Shown: positions 18,130 through 28,643, counted from the stretch's first letter. The stretch is DNA of 64,000 nucleotides from Brucella grignonensis (GCF_002252505.1 NZ_NNRL01000159.1:1-64000); one strand, 5' to 3'. Notes: generated by a model from the sequence alone, not told the origin. A program made the numbers and translations.

Positions 18130-19601
18130 TTCTTCGGTGTAAAGCGTCCCGCAGCCTGCTCAATTGCGCTGGCTGCCTGGAAAAGCGTTTCTTCCTCAAA
18201 TGGACGACCAATCAGCTGCAAGCCAAGCGGCAGGCCCTGATCGTTGAGGCCCGCAGGAACAGCGATCCCCGGCAGACCGGCCATGTTGAGTGTAATGGTG
18301 AAGATGTCGTTGAGATACATCTTGACCGGATCGTTCGCCAGTTCCTTGTCGCCAATGCTGAACGCAGCAGACGGCGTTACAGGTGTCAGAATAGCATGGA
18401 CGCCGCTTGCAAAGACGTTTTCAAAGTCTTTTTTGATCAGCGTGCGAACCTTCTGCGCGCGCAGATAATAGGCGTCGTAATAGCCAGCCGACAGAACATA
18501 GGTTCCGGTCAGGATACGGCGCTTCACTTCCTTGCCAAAGCCCGCGGCGCGGCTCTGTTCGTACATATCGGCAATATCTTTGCCCGGTACGCGCAGACCA
18601 TAACGCACACCATCATATCGTGCGAGGTTGGACGAAGCTTCTGCAGGCGCAACGATATAATAGGCGGCAAGTGCATATTTGGTGTGCGGTAGCGAAACAT
18701 CGACGATTTCTGCACCCGCATCTTTCAGATACTGGACGCCCTTCTGCCAGAGCGCTTCGATCTCTTCCGGCATGCCATCCATGCGGTATTCGTTCGGAAT
18801 ACCGATCTTGAGCCCCTTCAGGGACTTGCCGATAGCTGCTTCATAATCCGGCACCGGCAGATCGACCGAGGTCGTATCTTTCAGATCAAGCGATGCCATG
18901 GACCTGAGCAGGATCGCTGCGTCGCGCACATCGCGCGCAATCGGGCCAGCCTGATCAAGCGAAGATGCATAAGCAACTGTGCCCCAGCGCGAGACGCGAC
19001 CATAGGTCGGCTTGATGCCGACAGTGCCGGTGAAAGCTGCCGGCTGACGGATCGAGCCGCCCGTATCGGTTGCCGTAGCGCCTGCACAAAGATGCGCCGC
19101 AACTGCTGCCGACGAGCCGCCTGACGAGCCGCCCGGCACCAGATCCACATCCGAGCCATTCGCACGCCATGGGTTTTTCACAGGGCCGTAATAGGAGCTT
19201 TCATTGGACGAGCCCATGGCGAATTCATCCATGTTGAGCTTGCCCAGCATGACAGCGCCATCTGCCCAGAGATTGGCTGTTACGGTCGATTCATATTCCG
19301 GCTTGAAGCCATCCAGAACATGCGAACAAGCCTGCGTGTGAACGCCTTTGGTCGCAAACAGATCTTTCACGCCAAGCGGAATACCTTCAAGCGCACCGGC
19401 TTTGCCTTCAGCAATACGGGTATCGGAAGCCTTTGCCATTTCGCGCGCCTTTTCAGGCGTCACAGCGACATAGGCATTGAGCTTGTCATTGGCGGAATCA
19501 ATAGCCGCAATATAGGCATCTGTGAGTTCAGTCGCGGTAAATGCCTTGGCCTTCAGCTTGTCGCGCGCTTCGGCAATGGTCAGTGCGGTCAGTTCGCTCA
19601 T
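18120..19601 (-). CDS. gatA: glutamyl-tRNA(Gln) amidotransferase subunit A
   Basis: GatA is the amidase subunit of GatCAB, which converts Glu-tRNA(Gln) (and often Asp-tRNA(Asn)) to the amidated form. It releases ammonia from glutamine with the Ser-cisSer-Lys triad. The Lys lies in [14 protein letters not shown], the serines in [15 protein letters not shown] and [14 protein letters not shown]. The ATG at 19601 gives the normal MSELTALTI start with an AGGA ribosome site; a GTG seven codons upstream is possible. It lies downstream of gatC and one acetyltransferase. gatB is not in this window, so the third subunit must be encoded elsewhere. Confidence 0.93.
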   Translation of the reverse strand: MSELTALTIAEARDKLKAKAFTATELTDAYIAAIDSANDKLNAYVAVTPEKAREMAKASDTRIAEGKAGALEGIPLGVKDLFATKGVHTQACSHVLDGFKPEYESTVTANLWADGAVMLGKLNMDEFAMGSSNESSYYGPVKNPWRANGSDVDLVPGGSSGGSSAAVAAHLCAGATATDTGGSIRQPAAFTGTVGIKPTYGRVSRWGTVAYASSLDQAGPIARDVRDAAILLRSMASLDLKDTTSVDLPVPDYEAAIGKSLKGLKIGIPNEYRMDGMPEEIEALWQKGVQYLKDAGAEIVDVSLPHTKYALAAYYIVAPAEASSNLARYDGVRYGLRVPGKDIADMYEQSRAAGFGKEVKRRILTGTYVLSAGYYDAYYLRAQKVRTLIKKDFENVFASGVHAILTPVTPSAAFSIGDKELANDPVKMYLNDIFTITLNMAGLPGIAVPAGLNDQGLPLGLQLIGRPFEEETLFQAASAIEQAAGRFTPKKWW

Positions 19602-19618
19602 CGTCAAATCCTGTAAAG

Positions 19619-20092
19619 TCACGCCTCAACGAGACGCTTTTCAAAAAAGGCGCTGTATTCGGAATCCGGATAATCCAGAACTACACCGCAGCGCACAAAA
19701 CCCGAATTCTCATAAAGCCGCCAGGCGCCATCGAAGCCAGGGCCAGTGCCCGTTTCGAGGACCAAACGCGAAACACCCTTGGCTTTTGCCAAATCAACGA
19801 TCGCATCGACAAGAAATGAACCGACGCGCTTGCCGCGGACTTCCGGGCGCGTGAACATCCGCTTGAGTTCACCCACACCGTTGTCATGCATTTTCAACGC
19901 ACCACAACCAACCGCCTTGCCGTTCTCATCTCGTGCAACGAAAACCGTGGTATTCGCCTCTGCCATCTGTTCGACAGTCATCTTGAACTGGAACTCGAGA
20001 GGCGAAAGCGGCAGCATATGCGCATTCAGTGCTTCAACCAGATCGCGCACATCGTCCTGCAGTGGTGTCTCGACGGAAACCCGAACGACCAT
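19619..20092 (-). CDS. GNAT family N-acetyltransferase between gatC and gatA
   Basis: A 157-residue acetyltransferase with the acetyl-CoA motif [20 protein letters not shown] (RGKRVG) and the usual C-terminal [11 protein letters not shown]. The ATG at 20092 follows a GGAG ribosome site that overlaps the gatC stop, so it is cotranslated with gatC. It then leads into gatA after 17 bases. Its substrate is unknown. Its place inside the gat unit is shared with a second GNAT after gatA, but the two are not close copies (different motif A sequences and lengths). Confidence 0.85.
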   Translation of the reverse strand: MVVRVSVETPLQDDVRDLVEALNAHMLPLSPLEFQFKMTVEQMAEANTTVFVARDENGKAVGCGALKMHDNGVGELKRMFTRPEVRGKRVGSFLVDAIVDLAKAKGVSRLVLETGTGPGFDGAWRLYENSGFVRCGVVLDYPDSEYSAFFEKRLVEA

Positions 20093-20096
20093 CAAC

Positions 20097-20384
20097 TTAC
20101 TCCACGACCTTTGGCACGACGAAGAAATTATCTTCGGTCACAGGCGCATTGGCAACGACGGCATTGGCGATATTACCATCCGTCACTGCATCTTCACGCA
20201 GGCGCATCTTCATCGGCGTCACCGAAGTCATCGGCTCAACACCTTCAATATCGACTTCGTTCAACTGCTCGACAAAGCCCAGAATTGCATTGAGTTCACC
20301 GGTCATGCGTTCAGCTTCATCCTCGCTGACAGCGATACGCGCTAGATGCGCAACGCGCTTGACGGTGGAAATATCGACGGACAT
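20097..20384 (-). CDS. gatC: glutamyl-tRNA(Gln) amidotransferase subunit C
   Basis: GatC is the 95-residue clamp that stabilises the GatA-GatB interface. The sequence shows the family pattern [51 protein letters not shown] and the end FFVVPKVVE. The frame is open to 20519, but the ATG at 20382-20384 has the ribosome site GGAGAACAGG and gives the usual family length. It heads the gatC-GNAT-gatA-GNAT operon. A palindromic repeat cluster lies just upstream. Confidence 0.92.
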   Translation of the reverse strand: MSVDISTVKRVAHLARIAVSEDEAERMTGELNAILGFVEQLNEVDIEGVEPMTSVTPMKMRLREDAVTDGNIANAVVANAPVTEDNFFVVPKVVE

Positions 20385-20399
20385 CCTGTTCTCCGCAAA

Positions 20400-20525
20400 T
20401 GCTAGATCAGAGCGCCATGCGTCCGAAGGGACGCACAAAGGACGCTCTGACTTGTTAACTTTACGCATAGAGCTTTCCAAAAATCGATTTCGATTTTGGG
20501 CCGATGCGTTGAGCAGCATGGAACT
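20400..20525. repeat. palindromic repeats upstream of gatC
   Basis: TCAGAGCG ... CGCTCTGA arms (about 20407-20443) enclose a smaller GCGTCC-GAAGG-GACGC hairpin. They are followed by CGCATAGAGCTTTCC and TCGATTTCGATTTTGG, which resemble the modules near 17520-17640. The element lies in the gatC promoter region. Confidence 0.5.
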
Positions 20526-20601
20526 GCCCCGAAAAGGTTCTTTTACCGGCTATAACGGTGCGTGTGGGGAAGCGCAACATTTCTTGCGCTTCCATCCATA
20601 G

Positions 20602-21309
20602 TTAGAAATCGTGCACTGTGCCTGCCGGAGCGACCAGAACCTTGGTTTTTGACTGACCTTCCATACCGGCAACAAATTTTTCCGCGTTCTGATCGACGAT
20701 CGGGAACGAACCGTAATGGCATGGCAGAACGGTCTTAAAGTTAAAGTAGCGCTGGCAGGCGAGCGCTGCCACAGCACCGCCCATAGTGAACCGATCACCA
20801 ATCGGCACAATGCCAATTTCCGGCTGATGCAGCTCATTGATCAGCGCCATATCGGAGAAAATATCCGTGTCACCCATATGATAAAGCGATGGCGCATCGT
20901 TGAAATGGAAAACCAGTCCATTCGGATTACCAAGCGCCTGGCTGACACCATTTTCAGTCAGCATAGCAGACGAATGAAGCGCGTTGACGAACGTGATTGT
21001 AAAACCCTCATGCGCAAGCGTACCTCCGGTGTTGCCTGCATCAAGATTTTCAACACCCTGACTGCCAAGCCATGTTGCAAGATCGGCATTGGCGATAACC
21101 GTCGCGCCATGCTCCTTGGCAATCGCCACCGTGTCACCGATATGATCGCCATGACCATGAGTGAGCGCGATATGTGTTGTGCCCTTGGTCACTTCCTTGA
21201 AATCGATATCCTTGGCACCCGGATTTCCATTGATAAACGGATCGATCAGAATGACCGCCTGTTCCGTTTCAACACGATAGGCTGCGTGGCCCAACCAGGT
21301 GATTTTCAT
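20602..21309 (-). CDS. UPF0173 family metal-dependent hydrolase (MBL fold)
   Basis: A 235-residue soluble protein of the metallo-beta-lactamase fold. It starts [11 protein letters not shown], as usual for the UPF0173 (YtkL-like) family. The metal-binding signature is [10 protein letters not shown] near residue 55; further ligands are expected in [12 protein letters not shown] and in LPCHYGSFP. The physiological substrate is unknown. It is divergent from ruvX, with about 110 bases between them. Confidence 0.87.
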   Translation of the reverse strand: MKITWLGHAAYRVETEQAVILIDPFINGNPGAKDIDFKEVTKGTTHIALTHGHGDHIGDTVAIAKEHGATVIANADLATWLGSQGVENLDAGNTGGTLAHEGFTITFVNALHSSAMLTENGVSQALGNPNGLVFHFNDAPSLYHMGDTDIFSDMALINELHQPEIGIVPIGDRFTMGGAVAALACQRYFNFKTVLPCHYGSFPIVDQNAEKFVAGMEGQSKTKVLVAPAGTVHDF

Positions 21310-21420
21310 TGTGTTTCTCCTTGCGGCTCGATTTTCAGTTTTAAAACAGATATTACGCGGATGAAGTTTCAGGCAATATGACGCCTGATCAAAATACTAT
21401 GAGGAACCCAAAGAGGAACA

Positions 21421-21915
21421 ATGGCCGTCATTGAAATCGAAGACGTTTTGGAAATTCTGCAACCAGGCCAGACCATTGCCGGGCTTGATCTTGGCACCAA
21501 AACCATCGGCCTCGCCGTTTCCGATCTTGGGCTGTCCTTCGCCAATCCTCGACCTGTTATCAAACGTGCCAAGTTCACAATCGATGCACAGGTGCTGCTC
21601 AAAGCGTTGGAAGCCGACAAAGTGGGCGTCATCATTATCGGCCTGCCAATGAACATGGACGGCACTGCAGGACCACGTGTTCAGGCAACACGCGCATTTG
21701 TACGCACCATGCAACCACTGACCGATTTGCCTTTTGTTTTTTGGGACGAACGGCTCTCGACGGTTGCTGCCGAACGCGCACTGATTGGTATGGATGTTTC
21801 TCGCGGCAAGCGGGCCGAACGCATCGATTCAGCCGCTGCATCATTCATTCTGCAAGGCGCATTGGATCGCCTGCACCTGCTTGATCGTCAAAAACACGAG
21901 AGCAATCCCGAATAG
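21421..21915 (+). CDS. ruvX: Holliday junction resolvase-like RuvX/YqgF
   Basis: A 164-residue RNase H-fold nuclease. The first acidic catalytic residue is in [17 protein letters not shown]. The middle motif is [17 protein letters not shown], and the later acidic motifs are in [17 protein letters not shown] and in [15 protein letters not shown]. RuvX/YqgF acts in 16S rRNA 5'-end maturation in some bacteria and is listed as a putative Holliday junction resolvase. The start follows AAAGAGGAACA. It is divergent from the UPF0173 gene. Confidence 0.9.
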   Translation: MAVIEIEDVLEILQPGQTIAGLDLGTKTIGLAVSDLGLSFANPRPVIKRAKFTIDAQVLLKALEADKVGVIIIGLPMNMDGTAGPRVQATRAFVRTMQPLTDLPFVFWDERLSTVAAERALIGMDVSRGKRAERIDSAAASFILQGALDRLHLLDRQKHESNPE

Positions 21916-22048
21916 TGGTTCGATTAACTGACAGTCCACAAATTAATGGCTGGCAGAAAAAAACGAAAAATAAATAATATCGCTTGCTCCTCTAGTCACT
22001 AGAGGAGCTAAATTTGTGAAGTAGTTACTTATTTTACGAGATAAATTT

Positions 22049-22390
22049 ATGAGTTTTTTACAAAATTTTATGCGCCGATATGTCGGCAACATGAGCAATG
22101 GACATAGCGATTACAGAAATGGGACAAACCATGGGAATGGTCATGGGTCGGGCAAACGTCACGGCTCGAAACATGGCAGCTATCCTGCATGGGAAAATCC
22201 GCAGGCACAACCAACGCCACGTCTGAAGGCTTGTCTGGCATGTAACTTTGGTGCCGATGTCTCAGCATCATATTGTTCGAAGTGCGGTTCCGCCTTTGCA
22301 AAATCACAGACATGCATCGGGTGTCAGACTACGCTGTCACCTGATAGCCAGTTCTGTTCTCGATGTGGGCAACAAGCCAATCCGGCCTAG
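22049..22390 (+). CDS. small zinc-ribbon protein
   Basis: A 113-residue protein. The N-terminal third is basic and rich in Gly, His and Asn (GHGSGKRHGSKHG). The C-terminal half has paired CxxC knuckles forming double zinc-ribbon modules: CLACNFGADVSASYCSKCG and CIGCQTTLSPDSQFCSRCG. Such proteins bind zinc and often mediate protein or nucleic-acid contacts; no enzymatic domain is attached. It is convergent with aidB, with only seven bases between the stops, and preceded by an AT-rich promoter region. Confidence 0.75.
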   Translation: MSFLQNFMRRYVGNMSNGHSDYRNGTNHGNGHGSGKRHGSKHGSYPAWENPQAQPTPRLKACLACNFGADVSASYCSKCGSAFAKSQTCIGCQTTLSPDSQFCSRCGQQANPA

Positions 22391-22397
22391 CCCTTGA

Positions 22398-24029
22398 TCA
22401 GTTGCCCTCTGGATAGAGCTGATCGAGAATTCGGTTGGCATTGTGGCGCGCGTCCAACATGCCATAAGTCGAGCGCCACTGCCCACCGAGTCGGGTTTCA
22501 ATGAAGGCATCTGCAATGTCGTCTGCACCAAGATTACGCAATTCGGCAGCAGCGGCGGCGTAGGCGAGCTGTTCCGTTAGTAGACGCGCAACACCCTGAT
22601 CGGTTTCAGTCAGTTGCAATGCGGCCTGAAGCACATCGATTGTGCCTTGCCCGCGCACGCCCAGTTGTTCGCTGATCCAGTCCAGAACTTCATCAAAAAG
22701 CGACGGTGCGCGCGACAGCACCCGGGCCACATCGAGCGCCATCACATTGCCGGAACCCTCCCATATCGCATTGACCGGTGCCTCACGATAGGCGCGGGCA
22801 AGATTGCCCTCCTCGATATAGCCATTGCCACCGAGGCATTCCATCGCTTCATAAAGCAGTGACGGCGCGATCTTGCAGACCCAATATTTGACGACAGGTG
22901 TCATACAGCGGGCAAAAGCAGCTTCCGCCCGGTCACTTGCGGCCATATCAAAAGCACGCGCAAGGCGCATGGAAAGTGCCGTCGCACCTGCAACATCAAG
23001 CGCCATATCAGCCAAAACGCGGCTCATGAGCGGCTGTTCGATCAATGGTTTATCAAAAACCACGCGATGGCGCGCATGATGAACGGCTTCAGCCAGACCT
23101 GAGCGCATCAAGCCCGCAGAAGCAACGGCACAATCAAGCCGGGTCAGCGTCACCATATCCATGATGGTCTTCACGCCCTCGCCGGGATTTCCGACGAGAT
23201 GGCCGATAGCACCGTCAAATTCGACTTCTGCGGAAGCGTTGGACTTATTGCCCAGCTTGTCTTTCAGGCGCTGAAAGAAAAAGCCATTTCCAGCGGCTTC
23301 GTTGGTCAAACGCGGCAACAGGAAGCACGAAAGACCTTCTTCCGCTTGGGCCAATACGAGAAATGCATCGGACATTGGAGCCGACATGAACCACTTGTGG
23401 CCGCTCAGTGTGTAAGTACCATCCTCATTGCGTTCAGCACGGGTCGTATTGGCACGCACATCTGTACCGCCTTGCTTTTCGGTCATGCCCATGCCGAGCG
23501 TGATGCCCTGCTTGTTGAATGCAGGCTTTTGCGAGGAATCATATTTGCGCGACAGAACCTGTGGCGACCATTCCTTGTAAAGCTCGGACGATGCCATGAT
23601 GGCGGCAAGCGATGCATTTGTCATCGTCAGTGGACAAAGATGTCCGGCCTCAAGCTGTGCAGTCAGATAAAAACGCGCGGCACGTGCCTGATGACGGCGA
23701 CCTGTTTCAAGAGGATTGGCCTCCCAGATCGAGCAATGCAGCCCTTGCGCAATCGAGCGGCGCATCAAGGCATGGTAAGCAGGATGATATTCAACAAGAT
23801 CGACACGCCGCCCCTGCCGGTCGTGCGTACGCAGTTTCGGCAACTCGGTATTTGCAAGCCGCGCAAGATCCTGCGCTTCCGCGGACAAGACAAAACGTCC
23901 GGTATTCTCCAGATCGGTATGAAGCTCTTTCGGAAAACGCGCTGCGATTTGTATCAGAAGCGGATCGCCCAGATATGCATTGGTGCCCGTCATGGACGGC
24001 GTCTGGTTGGTGACTTCGTGAGTTTTCAC
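22398..24029 (-). CDS. aidB: AidB-type acyl-CoA dehydrogenase family protein
   Basis: A 543-residue FAD-binding protein of the acyl-CoA dehydrogenase superfamily. The AidB subgroup is indicated by its length and by the N-terminal TNQTPSMTGTNAYLGDPLL, an extra domain characteristic of AidB. Further motifs are LGMGMTEKQGGTDVRANTT, TLSGHKWFMSAPMSDAFLVL and YWVCKIAPSLLYEAMECLGGNGYIEE. In E. coli AidB belongs to the adaptive response to alkylation. In Brucella abortus it has been linked to cell poles and division. ATG at 24029; a repeat element lies just upstream, and no alkylation-response operator was recognised. Confidence 0.85.
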   Translation of the reverse strand: MKTHEVTNQTPSMTGTNAYLGDPLLIQIAARFPKELHTDLENTGRFVLSAEAQDLARLANTELPKLRTHDRQGRRVDLVEYHPAYHALMRRSIAQGLHCSIWEANPLETGRRHQARAARFYLTAQLEAGHLCPLTMTNASLAAIMASSELYKEWSPQVLSRKYDSSQKPAFNKQGITLGMGMTEKQGGTDVRANTTRAERNEDGTYTLSGHKWFMSAPMSDAFLVLAQAEEGLSCFLLPRLTNEAAGNGFFFQRLKDKLGNKSNASAEVEFDGAIGHLVGNPGEGVKTIMDMVTLTRLDCAVASAGLMRSGLAEAVHHARHRVVFDKPLIEQPLMSRVLADMALDVAGATALSMRLARAFDMAASDRAEAAFARCMTPVVKYWVCKIAPSLLYEAMECLGGNGYIEEGNLARAYREAPVNAIWEGSGNVMALDVARVLSRAPSLFDEVLDWISEQLGVRGQGTIDVLQAALQLTETDQGVARLLTEQLAYAAAAAELRNLGADDIADAFIETRLGGQWRSTYGMLDARHNANRILDQLYPEGN

Positions 24030-24045
24030 AGGCTTATCCGTTTGG

Positions 24046-24119
24046 TTAGAGCATTTGAGCCAAAAGTGCGAAGCGGTCTTGCGTGAGGCAAATGCGTAAG
24101 AAGAAGTAGTTAGAGCGGA
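24046..24119. repeat. dispersed palindromic repeat
   Basis: AGAGCATTTGAGCCAAAAGT...GAAGCGGTCTTGCG with a downstream AATGCGTAAG and TTAGAGCG is another copy of the family seen at 10298 and 60900. It lies between aidB and pyrB. Confidence 0.6.
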
Positions 24120-24310
24120 GACAAAATTCAGTCAGATCAGCGTTCCAACCGAATTCAATTTATGCCCTCTTGCATTCCAATTTCCTAACATTTTCCAACG
24201 GACGTGCAATTTCCACCCAAAAGAATACAGGTTTTTCTTTGTGAATCGACCAAAGCCATTATAAGGGCGGTTGCGGTCCAGCTTTCGCGGCTCTATACGG
24301 GTGACTTGCC

Positions 24311-25282
24311 ATGACAAACCAAACGGTCTCTCCGCTATTCCCTCATCGCCACCTGCTTGGCATCAAGGGGCTATCGCCCCTGGACATTCTTTGCCTTCTT
24401 GATCTTGCCGATCAGGAAGTCGCTGTTTCAAGACAGCCAGAAAAGAAAAAGTCCGTGCTGCGCGGTCGCACACAAATCAACCTCTTCTTTGAAGCATCGA
24501 CGCGAACACAATCTTCGTTCGAACTGGCTGGAAAACGGCTGGGCGCTGACGTGATGAACATGTCCGTCGGCAATTCGTCGGTCAAAAAAGGCGAAACGCT
24601 GATCGATACGGCCATGACGCTCAACGCCATGCAGCCCGATATTCTGGTCATTCGCCATGCTTCGGCCGGTGCTGCGGCACTGCTTGCGCAAAAAGTCGGC
24701 TGTGCAGTCGTCAATGCAGGTGACGGTGCCCACGAACATCCGACCCAGGCACTGCTTGATGCGCTCACCATCCGTCGCGCCAAGGGCGAAATCGGAAATC
24801 TTATCGTTGCGATTTGCGGCGATGTACTTCACTCGCGCGTTGCTCGCTCCAATATCCTTCTTCTCAATGCACTCGGGGCACGTGTCCGTGTCGTTGCTCC
24901 TTCGACGCTGCTGCCTGCTGGCATCGCTGATATGAGTGTCGAAGTCTACAATACCATGGAAGAAGGCCTGAAAGACGCAGATGTCGTCATGATGCTGCGC
25001 CTTCAACGTGAGCGTATGGCCGGTTCCTTCGTGCCTTCGGTGCGCGAATATTTCCATTTCTATGGCCTCGACAACGAAAAGCTTAAATATGCAAAGCCTG
25101 ACGCTCTCGTCATGCATCCCGGTCCGATGAACCGCGGCGTGGAAATCGCCTCCGACATTGCCGATGGTCCTCAAAGCATGATCCAGCAGCAGGTTGAGAT
25201 GGGCGTGGCCGTCCGCATGGCGGTCATGGAAGCGCTGCTTGATCCCCGACGTAGCCAATCGAGCACCGGAGAACGAGCATGA
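24311..25282 (+). CDS. pyrB: aspartate carbamoyltransferase catalytic subunit
   Basis: PyrB condenses carbamoyl phosphate with aspartate, the committed step of pyrimidine synthesis. The 323-residue protein shows the carbamoyl-phosphate loop [13 protein letters not shown] (STRT), the HPTQALLD motif and the aspartate-side [11 protein letters not shown]. Alphaproteobacterial ATCases generally lack PyrI and instead pair with a dihydroorotase-like subunit. Here the pyrC-like gene overlaps the stop by four bases, which fits. The ATG at 24311 lies in an AT-poor stretch without a strong ribosome site. Confidence 0.93.
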   Translation: MTNQTVSPLFPHRHLLGIKGLSPLDILCLLDLADQEVAVSRQPEKKKSVLRGRTQINLFFEASTRTQSSFELAGKRLGADVMNMSVGNSSVKKGETLIDTAMTLNAMQPDILVIRHASAGAAALLAQKVGCAVVNAGDGAHEHPTQALLDALTIRRAKGEIGNLIVAICGDVLHSRVARSNILLLNALGARVRVVAPSTLLPAGIADMSVEVYNTMEEGLKDADVVMMLRLQRERMAGSFVPSVREYFHFYGLDNEKLKYAKPDALVMHPGPMNRGVEIASDIADGPQSMIQQQVEMGVAVRMAVMEALLDPRRSQSSTGERA

Positions 25283-26565
25283 GCGCGGTCCTGTTTGAAA
25301 ATGCCCGCATCGTTGACCCTTCTCGCGGGCTGGATGAAAACGGCAGCTTGCTTATCCAGGATGGCAAGATTGTCGCAAGCGGCGCCGATGCGCGCAATCA
25401 GGGCGCTCCGGAAGGCGCGGAAATCGTCGATCTCAACGGCATGGCAATCCTGCCCGGTCTGGTTGACTCGCGTGTTTTCATCGGCGAACCCGGTGCTGAG
25501 CATCGCGAAACCATCGCGTCTGCAAGCCGTGCGGCGGCCGCCGGTGGCGTCACCTCTATCATCATGATGCCCGATACAGATCCGGTCATCGATGATGTTG
25601 CGCTTGTTGAATTCGTCAAACGTACGGCGCGCGATACGGCCATCGTCAATGTCCATCCGGCAGCAGCCATTACCAAGGGACTGCATGGCGAGGAAATGAC
25701 CGAGATCGGTCTGCTTCGCAATGCGGGAGCCGTTGCATTCACCGAAGGCCGTCACACGATTGCCAACACACAATTGATGCGCCGTGCACTGACCTATGCC
25801 CGTGACTTTGACGCGGTCATTGCCTGCGAAACCCGCGATCCCTATCTCGGCGCAAATGGCGTGATGAATGAAGGCTTGTTCGCAAGCTGGCTCGGTCTGT
25901 CCGGCAGCCCACGTGAAGCTGAAGTCATCCCGCTCGAACGCGACCTGCGGCTCGCCGCACTGACCAGAAGCAAATATCACGCAGCCCAGATTTCTTGCGC
26001 CATGTCTGCCGATGCTTTGCGCCGCTCAAAGGAACTCGGCACGAAAGTTACCGCTGGCGTTTCCATCAATCACCTGTCGCTCAACGAAAACGATATTGGC
26101 GAGTTCAGGACATTCTTTCGTCTTTCGCCGCCTCTGCGCAGCGAGGAAGATCGTCTGGCGATGGTTGAAGCAGTCAAGAATGGAACGATTGATATTGTCG
26201 TTTCTGCCCATGATCCGCAGGATGTCGACACCAAGCGTCTTCCCTTCGCAGATGCCGAAGCTGGTGCCATTGGCCTGGAAACGCTGCTCGCAGCAGCTCT
26301 TCGCCTCTACCACAATGACAGCATTCCTTTGCTGCGCCTTACGGAAGTGCTTTCGACTGCGCCCGCGCGTATTTTCGGCCTTGATGCCGGAACGCTCAAG
26401 CCGGGTGCAAAAGCCGATCTCGCCATCGTTGACCTCGATGAGCCGTGGGTTGTTCGCGAGCAGGACCTGCATTCGCGCTCGAAGAACAGCTGCTTTGAGA
26501 GTGCTCGTTTCCAGGGGCGTGTGAACCGCACCATAGTTGGTGGCAAAACCGTTTACACAGCTTAG
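25279..26565 (+). CDS. dihydroorotase-like protein lacking the metal site (PyrC'-type)
   Basis: A 428-residue amidohydrolase-fold protein of the dihydroorotase family. Active enzymes carry PGxxDxHxHxR, with two metal-binding His and a substrate Arg. Here the motif reads [14 protein letters not shown], so both His and the Arg are gone. The usual DHAPH motif is replaced by SAHDPQ. This matches the inactive PyrC' class known from Pseudomonas, where the protein holds the ATCase complex together while a separate pyrC supplies the activity. Its ATG overlaps the pyrB stop (ATGAGC within GCATGAG), so the pair is translationally coupled. A terminator hairpin follows. Functional inactivity is inferred from the residues. 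Confidence 0.87.
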   Translation: MSAVLFENARIVDPSRGLDENGSLLIQDGKIVASGADARNQGAPEGAEIVDLNGMAILPGLVDSRVFIGEPGAEHRETIASASRAAAAGGVTSIIMMPDTDPVIDDVALVEFVKRTARDTAIVNVHPAAAITKGLHGEEMTEIGLLRNAGAVAFTEGRHTIANTQLMRRALTYARDFDAVIACETRDPYLGANGVMNEGLFASWLGLSGSPREAEVIPLERDLRLAALTRSKYHAAQISCAMSADALRRSKELGTKVTAGVSINHLSLNENDIGEFRTFFRLSPPLRSEEDRLAMVEAVKNGTIDIVVSAHDPQDVDTKRLPFADAEAGAIGLETLLAAALRLYHNDSIPLLRLTEVLSTAPARIFGLDAGTLKPGAKADLAIVDLDEPWVVREQDLHSRSKNSCFESARFQGRVNRTIVGGKTVYTA

Positions 26566-26628
26566 CAATCGCTTAAATAAGCATCCAGAATAATGCCTTA
26601 GGCTTTTCTGGCAGCTCTCACAAATTTT

Positions 26629-26664
26629 AGAAAAGCCGTCTTGCTTTTAGGCGGCTTTTCTTCT
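26629..26664 (+). terminator. rho-independent terminator after the pyrB operon
   Basis: GAAAAGCCG and CGGCTTTTC arms around a short loop, followed by TTCTC, about 65 bases after the dihydroorotase-like stop and before plsY. Confidence 0.7.
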
Positions 26665-26698
26665 CAATTGATTTAATAAAGAAGATATGGGGAGTTTC

Positions 26699-27304
26699 AT
26701 GGCCGAAACAGGCATGGTCAATTTGGTGACGCTCGGCACGCTGATATTCGGTTATATCCTTGGTTCCATTCCCTTCGGGCTTATCCTGACGCGGCTTGCA
26801 GGGCTGGGCGATGTGCGTTCAATCGGCTCCGGCAATATTGGCGCGACCAACGTCTTGCGCACCGGAAACAAGAAACTCGCTGCTGCAACGCTTCTTCTCG
26901 ATGCGTTTAAAGGCACGATCGCCGTGCTGATTGCCGCGCGCTTTGGTGAATATGCTGCCATCGCAGCCGGGTTTGGTGCCTTTATCGGCCATCTCTTCCC
27001 CGTCTGGATCGGCTTCAAAGGTGGCAAAGGCGTCGCGACCTATCTGGGCATTCTGATTGGCCTTGCATGGCCCGGTGCGCTGGTGTTCATCGCCGCCTGG
27101 ATCATCACGGCCTTGCTGACCCGCTATTCATCGCTTTCAGCTCTTGTTGCGACCCTCATCGTCCCGGTTGCACTTTACGTGCGTGGAGATCTTGCGATTG
27201 CAGCATTGTTTGCCGTCATGACGGTGATCATCTTCATCAAACATCATGCCAATATTTCGCGGCTTCTGAGCGGCACCGAAAGCAAGATCGGCAAAAAGGG
27301 ATGA
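26699..27304 (+). CDS. plsY: acyl-phosphate:glycerol-3-phosphate acyltransferase PlsY
   Basis: PlsY moves an acyl group from acyl phosphate to glycerol-3-phosphate at the inner membrane, the first step of phospholipid synthesis. The sequence has the three conserved loops: [13 protein letters not shown] with [12 protein letters not shown], the [20 protein letters not shown] motif, and the C-terminal [16 protein letters not shown]. About five to six membrane segments are visible. An ATG at 26687 is in frame, but GGGGAG between the two ATGs serves as the ribosome site for the ATG at 26699. The stop overlaps the dprA start (ATGA), so the two genes are coupled. Confidence 0.92.
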   Translation: MAETGMVNLVTLGTLIFGYILGSIPFGLILTRLAGLGDVRSIGSGNIGATNVLRTGNKKLAAATLLLDAFKGTIAVLIAARFGEYAAIAAGFGAFIGHLFPVWIGFKGGKGVATYLGILIGLAWPGALVFIAAWIITALLTRYSSLSALVATLIVPVALYVRGDLAIAALFAVMTVIIFIKHHANISRLLSGTESKIGKKG

Positions 27305-28473
27305 AAGAGGGCGCGAATTCGCAGACTGGAATTCGCCTCTCCGATCGCCAGCGGATAAACTGGCTGCGCCTCATCCGGACCGAAAACATCGGTCCTGTCG
27401 CCTTTCGTGATCTGATTCTCTTTTGCGGCTCCGCAGCCAACGCAATCGAACGCTTGCCCGATCTCAATATCCGCGGTGGCGGCGCGCGGCCAGTGCGCGT
27501 TTCGTCATTGGACGATGCCGAGCGCGAGCTTGAAGCCATTGAGCGTATGGGAGCCCGCCTTGTCGGCATGGGCGAGCCGGACTATCCGCAGCAACTGAAA
27601 AACTGTGAAGCACCACCACCATTGGTCACCATCAAGGGCGATGCGAATGTGTTTCGCAAACCGCCAGTAGCAATCGTCGGTTCGCGCAATGCGTCTGTCG
27701 TTGGCGCACGTTTCACCGAAAAACTTGCGCGCGATCTGGGCGATGCCGGATTCGCCATCGTTTCAGGACTGGCACGTGGCATCGATGCCGCAGCCCATAA
27801 GGCCAGCATGGCAAGTGGCACAGTTGCAGTTCTGGCTGGCGGTCTCGACCGGCCCTACCCACCTGAAAATCTGCCAATCTATCGCGCGATTCCTGAAAAC
27901 GGCGGCGCACTGATTACAGAAATGCCAATGGGTGCCGAGCCGCGCGCGCGGGATTTTCCGCGACGCAATCGCATTATTGCAGGACTGTCGCTAGGCCTGA
28001 TTGTCATTGAGGCAGCGGAACGCTCCGGCTCGCTTATCAGCGCGCGCATGGCTGGCGAAATGGGGCGAACGGTTTTTGCCGTGCCAGGCTCTCCGCTTGA
28101 TCCGCGCGCTCGCGGTACGAACGCCCTTCTCAAGCAGGGTGCGACACTCGTTACCGGTGCGGACGATGTCATCGAATCTCTTGCGCCACTCATGCCGAAT
28201 GGCAGCATTTTACCCAATCCGGCGCAGCCTGATCTCCTGAACCAGCTTGATGAAGAATCGGCAGCGCTACAGCCGATCACGACAGACATGGAACGCGATC
28301 TTATGGTCGACGCACTTGGTCCAGTGCCGGTCGATGTGGATGCTTTGGTGAGGCATGTCGGTATCAATGCCGGTTCAGCGCAACTGATCTTGCTGGAACT
28401 TGATCTTGCCGGGAGGCTGTTACGCTATCCCGGCAATCAGGTGGCTCTCATGCCGCAAGAGGAGCATTCATAA
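27301..28473 (+). CDS. dprA: DNA-processing protein DprA
   Basis: DprA loads RecA onto incoming single-stranded DNA during transformation; in non-competent bacteria its role is less clear. The 390-residue protein has an N-terminal helical domain ([18 protein letters not shown]) and a Rossmann-like core with [33 protein letters not shown] and [13 protein letters not shown]-terminal winged-helix-like domain ends the protein ([20 protein letters not shown]). The ATG at 27301 overlaps the plsY stop; the reading frame extends upstream inside plsY but is not used. Confidence 0.92.
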   Translation: MKEGANSQTGIRLSDRQRINWLRLIRTENIGPVAFRDLILFCGSAANAIERLPDLNIRGGGARPVRVSSLDDAERELEAIERMGARLVGMGEPDYPQQLKNCEAPPPLVTIKGDANVFRKPPVAIVGSRNASVVGARFTEKLARDLGDAGFAIVSGLARGIDAAAHKASMASGTVAVLAGGLDRPYPPENLPIYRAIPENGGALITEMPMGAEPRARDFPRRNRIIAGLSLGLIVIEAAERSGSLISARMAGEMGRTVFAVPGSPLDPRARGTNALLKQGATLVTGADDVIESLAPLMPNGSILPNPAQPDLLNQLDEESAALQPITTDMERDLMVDALGPVPVDVDALVRHVGINAGSAQLILLELDLAGRLLRYPGNQVALMPQEEHS

Positions 28474-28475
28474 AG

Positions 28476-28643
28476 TCAGTCACTTGTATAGCTATGCTGG
28501 TTGTCTCGCGCTTCCTGCAATGCCATATCCATCAGATAGGCTAGGAGATGGCTATCGGTTGTCCTTGCCATCTTGATGAGTTCTTGCAGCATTTCTTCAA
28601 TATACGCCAATGTCTCACGGTGAGTTGTCTCCCGTTGAACCAT
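28476..28643 (-). CDS. small conserved-looking hypothetical protein (55 aa)
   Basis: A short minus-strand frame encodes 55 residues beginning MVQRETTHRETLAYIEEMLQ and continuing ELIKMARTTDSHLLAYLMDM, then ALQEARDNQHS. It is predicted to be wholly helical, acidic-amphipathic and soluble. A GGGGG ribosome site precedes the ATG at 28641-28643. The pattern (ETLAYIExML.EL..MA....LLAYLxxMAxxEA) resembles a small protein often found in Rhizobiales genomes, as far as I recall. It converges with dprA, the stops lying three bases apart. Function unknown. Confidence 0.7.
   Translation of the reverse strand: MVQRETTHRETLAYIEEMLQELIKMARTTDSHLLAYLMDMALQEARDNQHSYTSD

Noticed and set aside
24428-25258. 276-codon minus-strand frame within pyrB
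   Set aside because: His/Asp-rich antisense shadow of the pyrB coding sequence.
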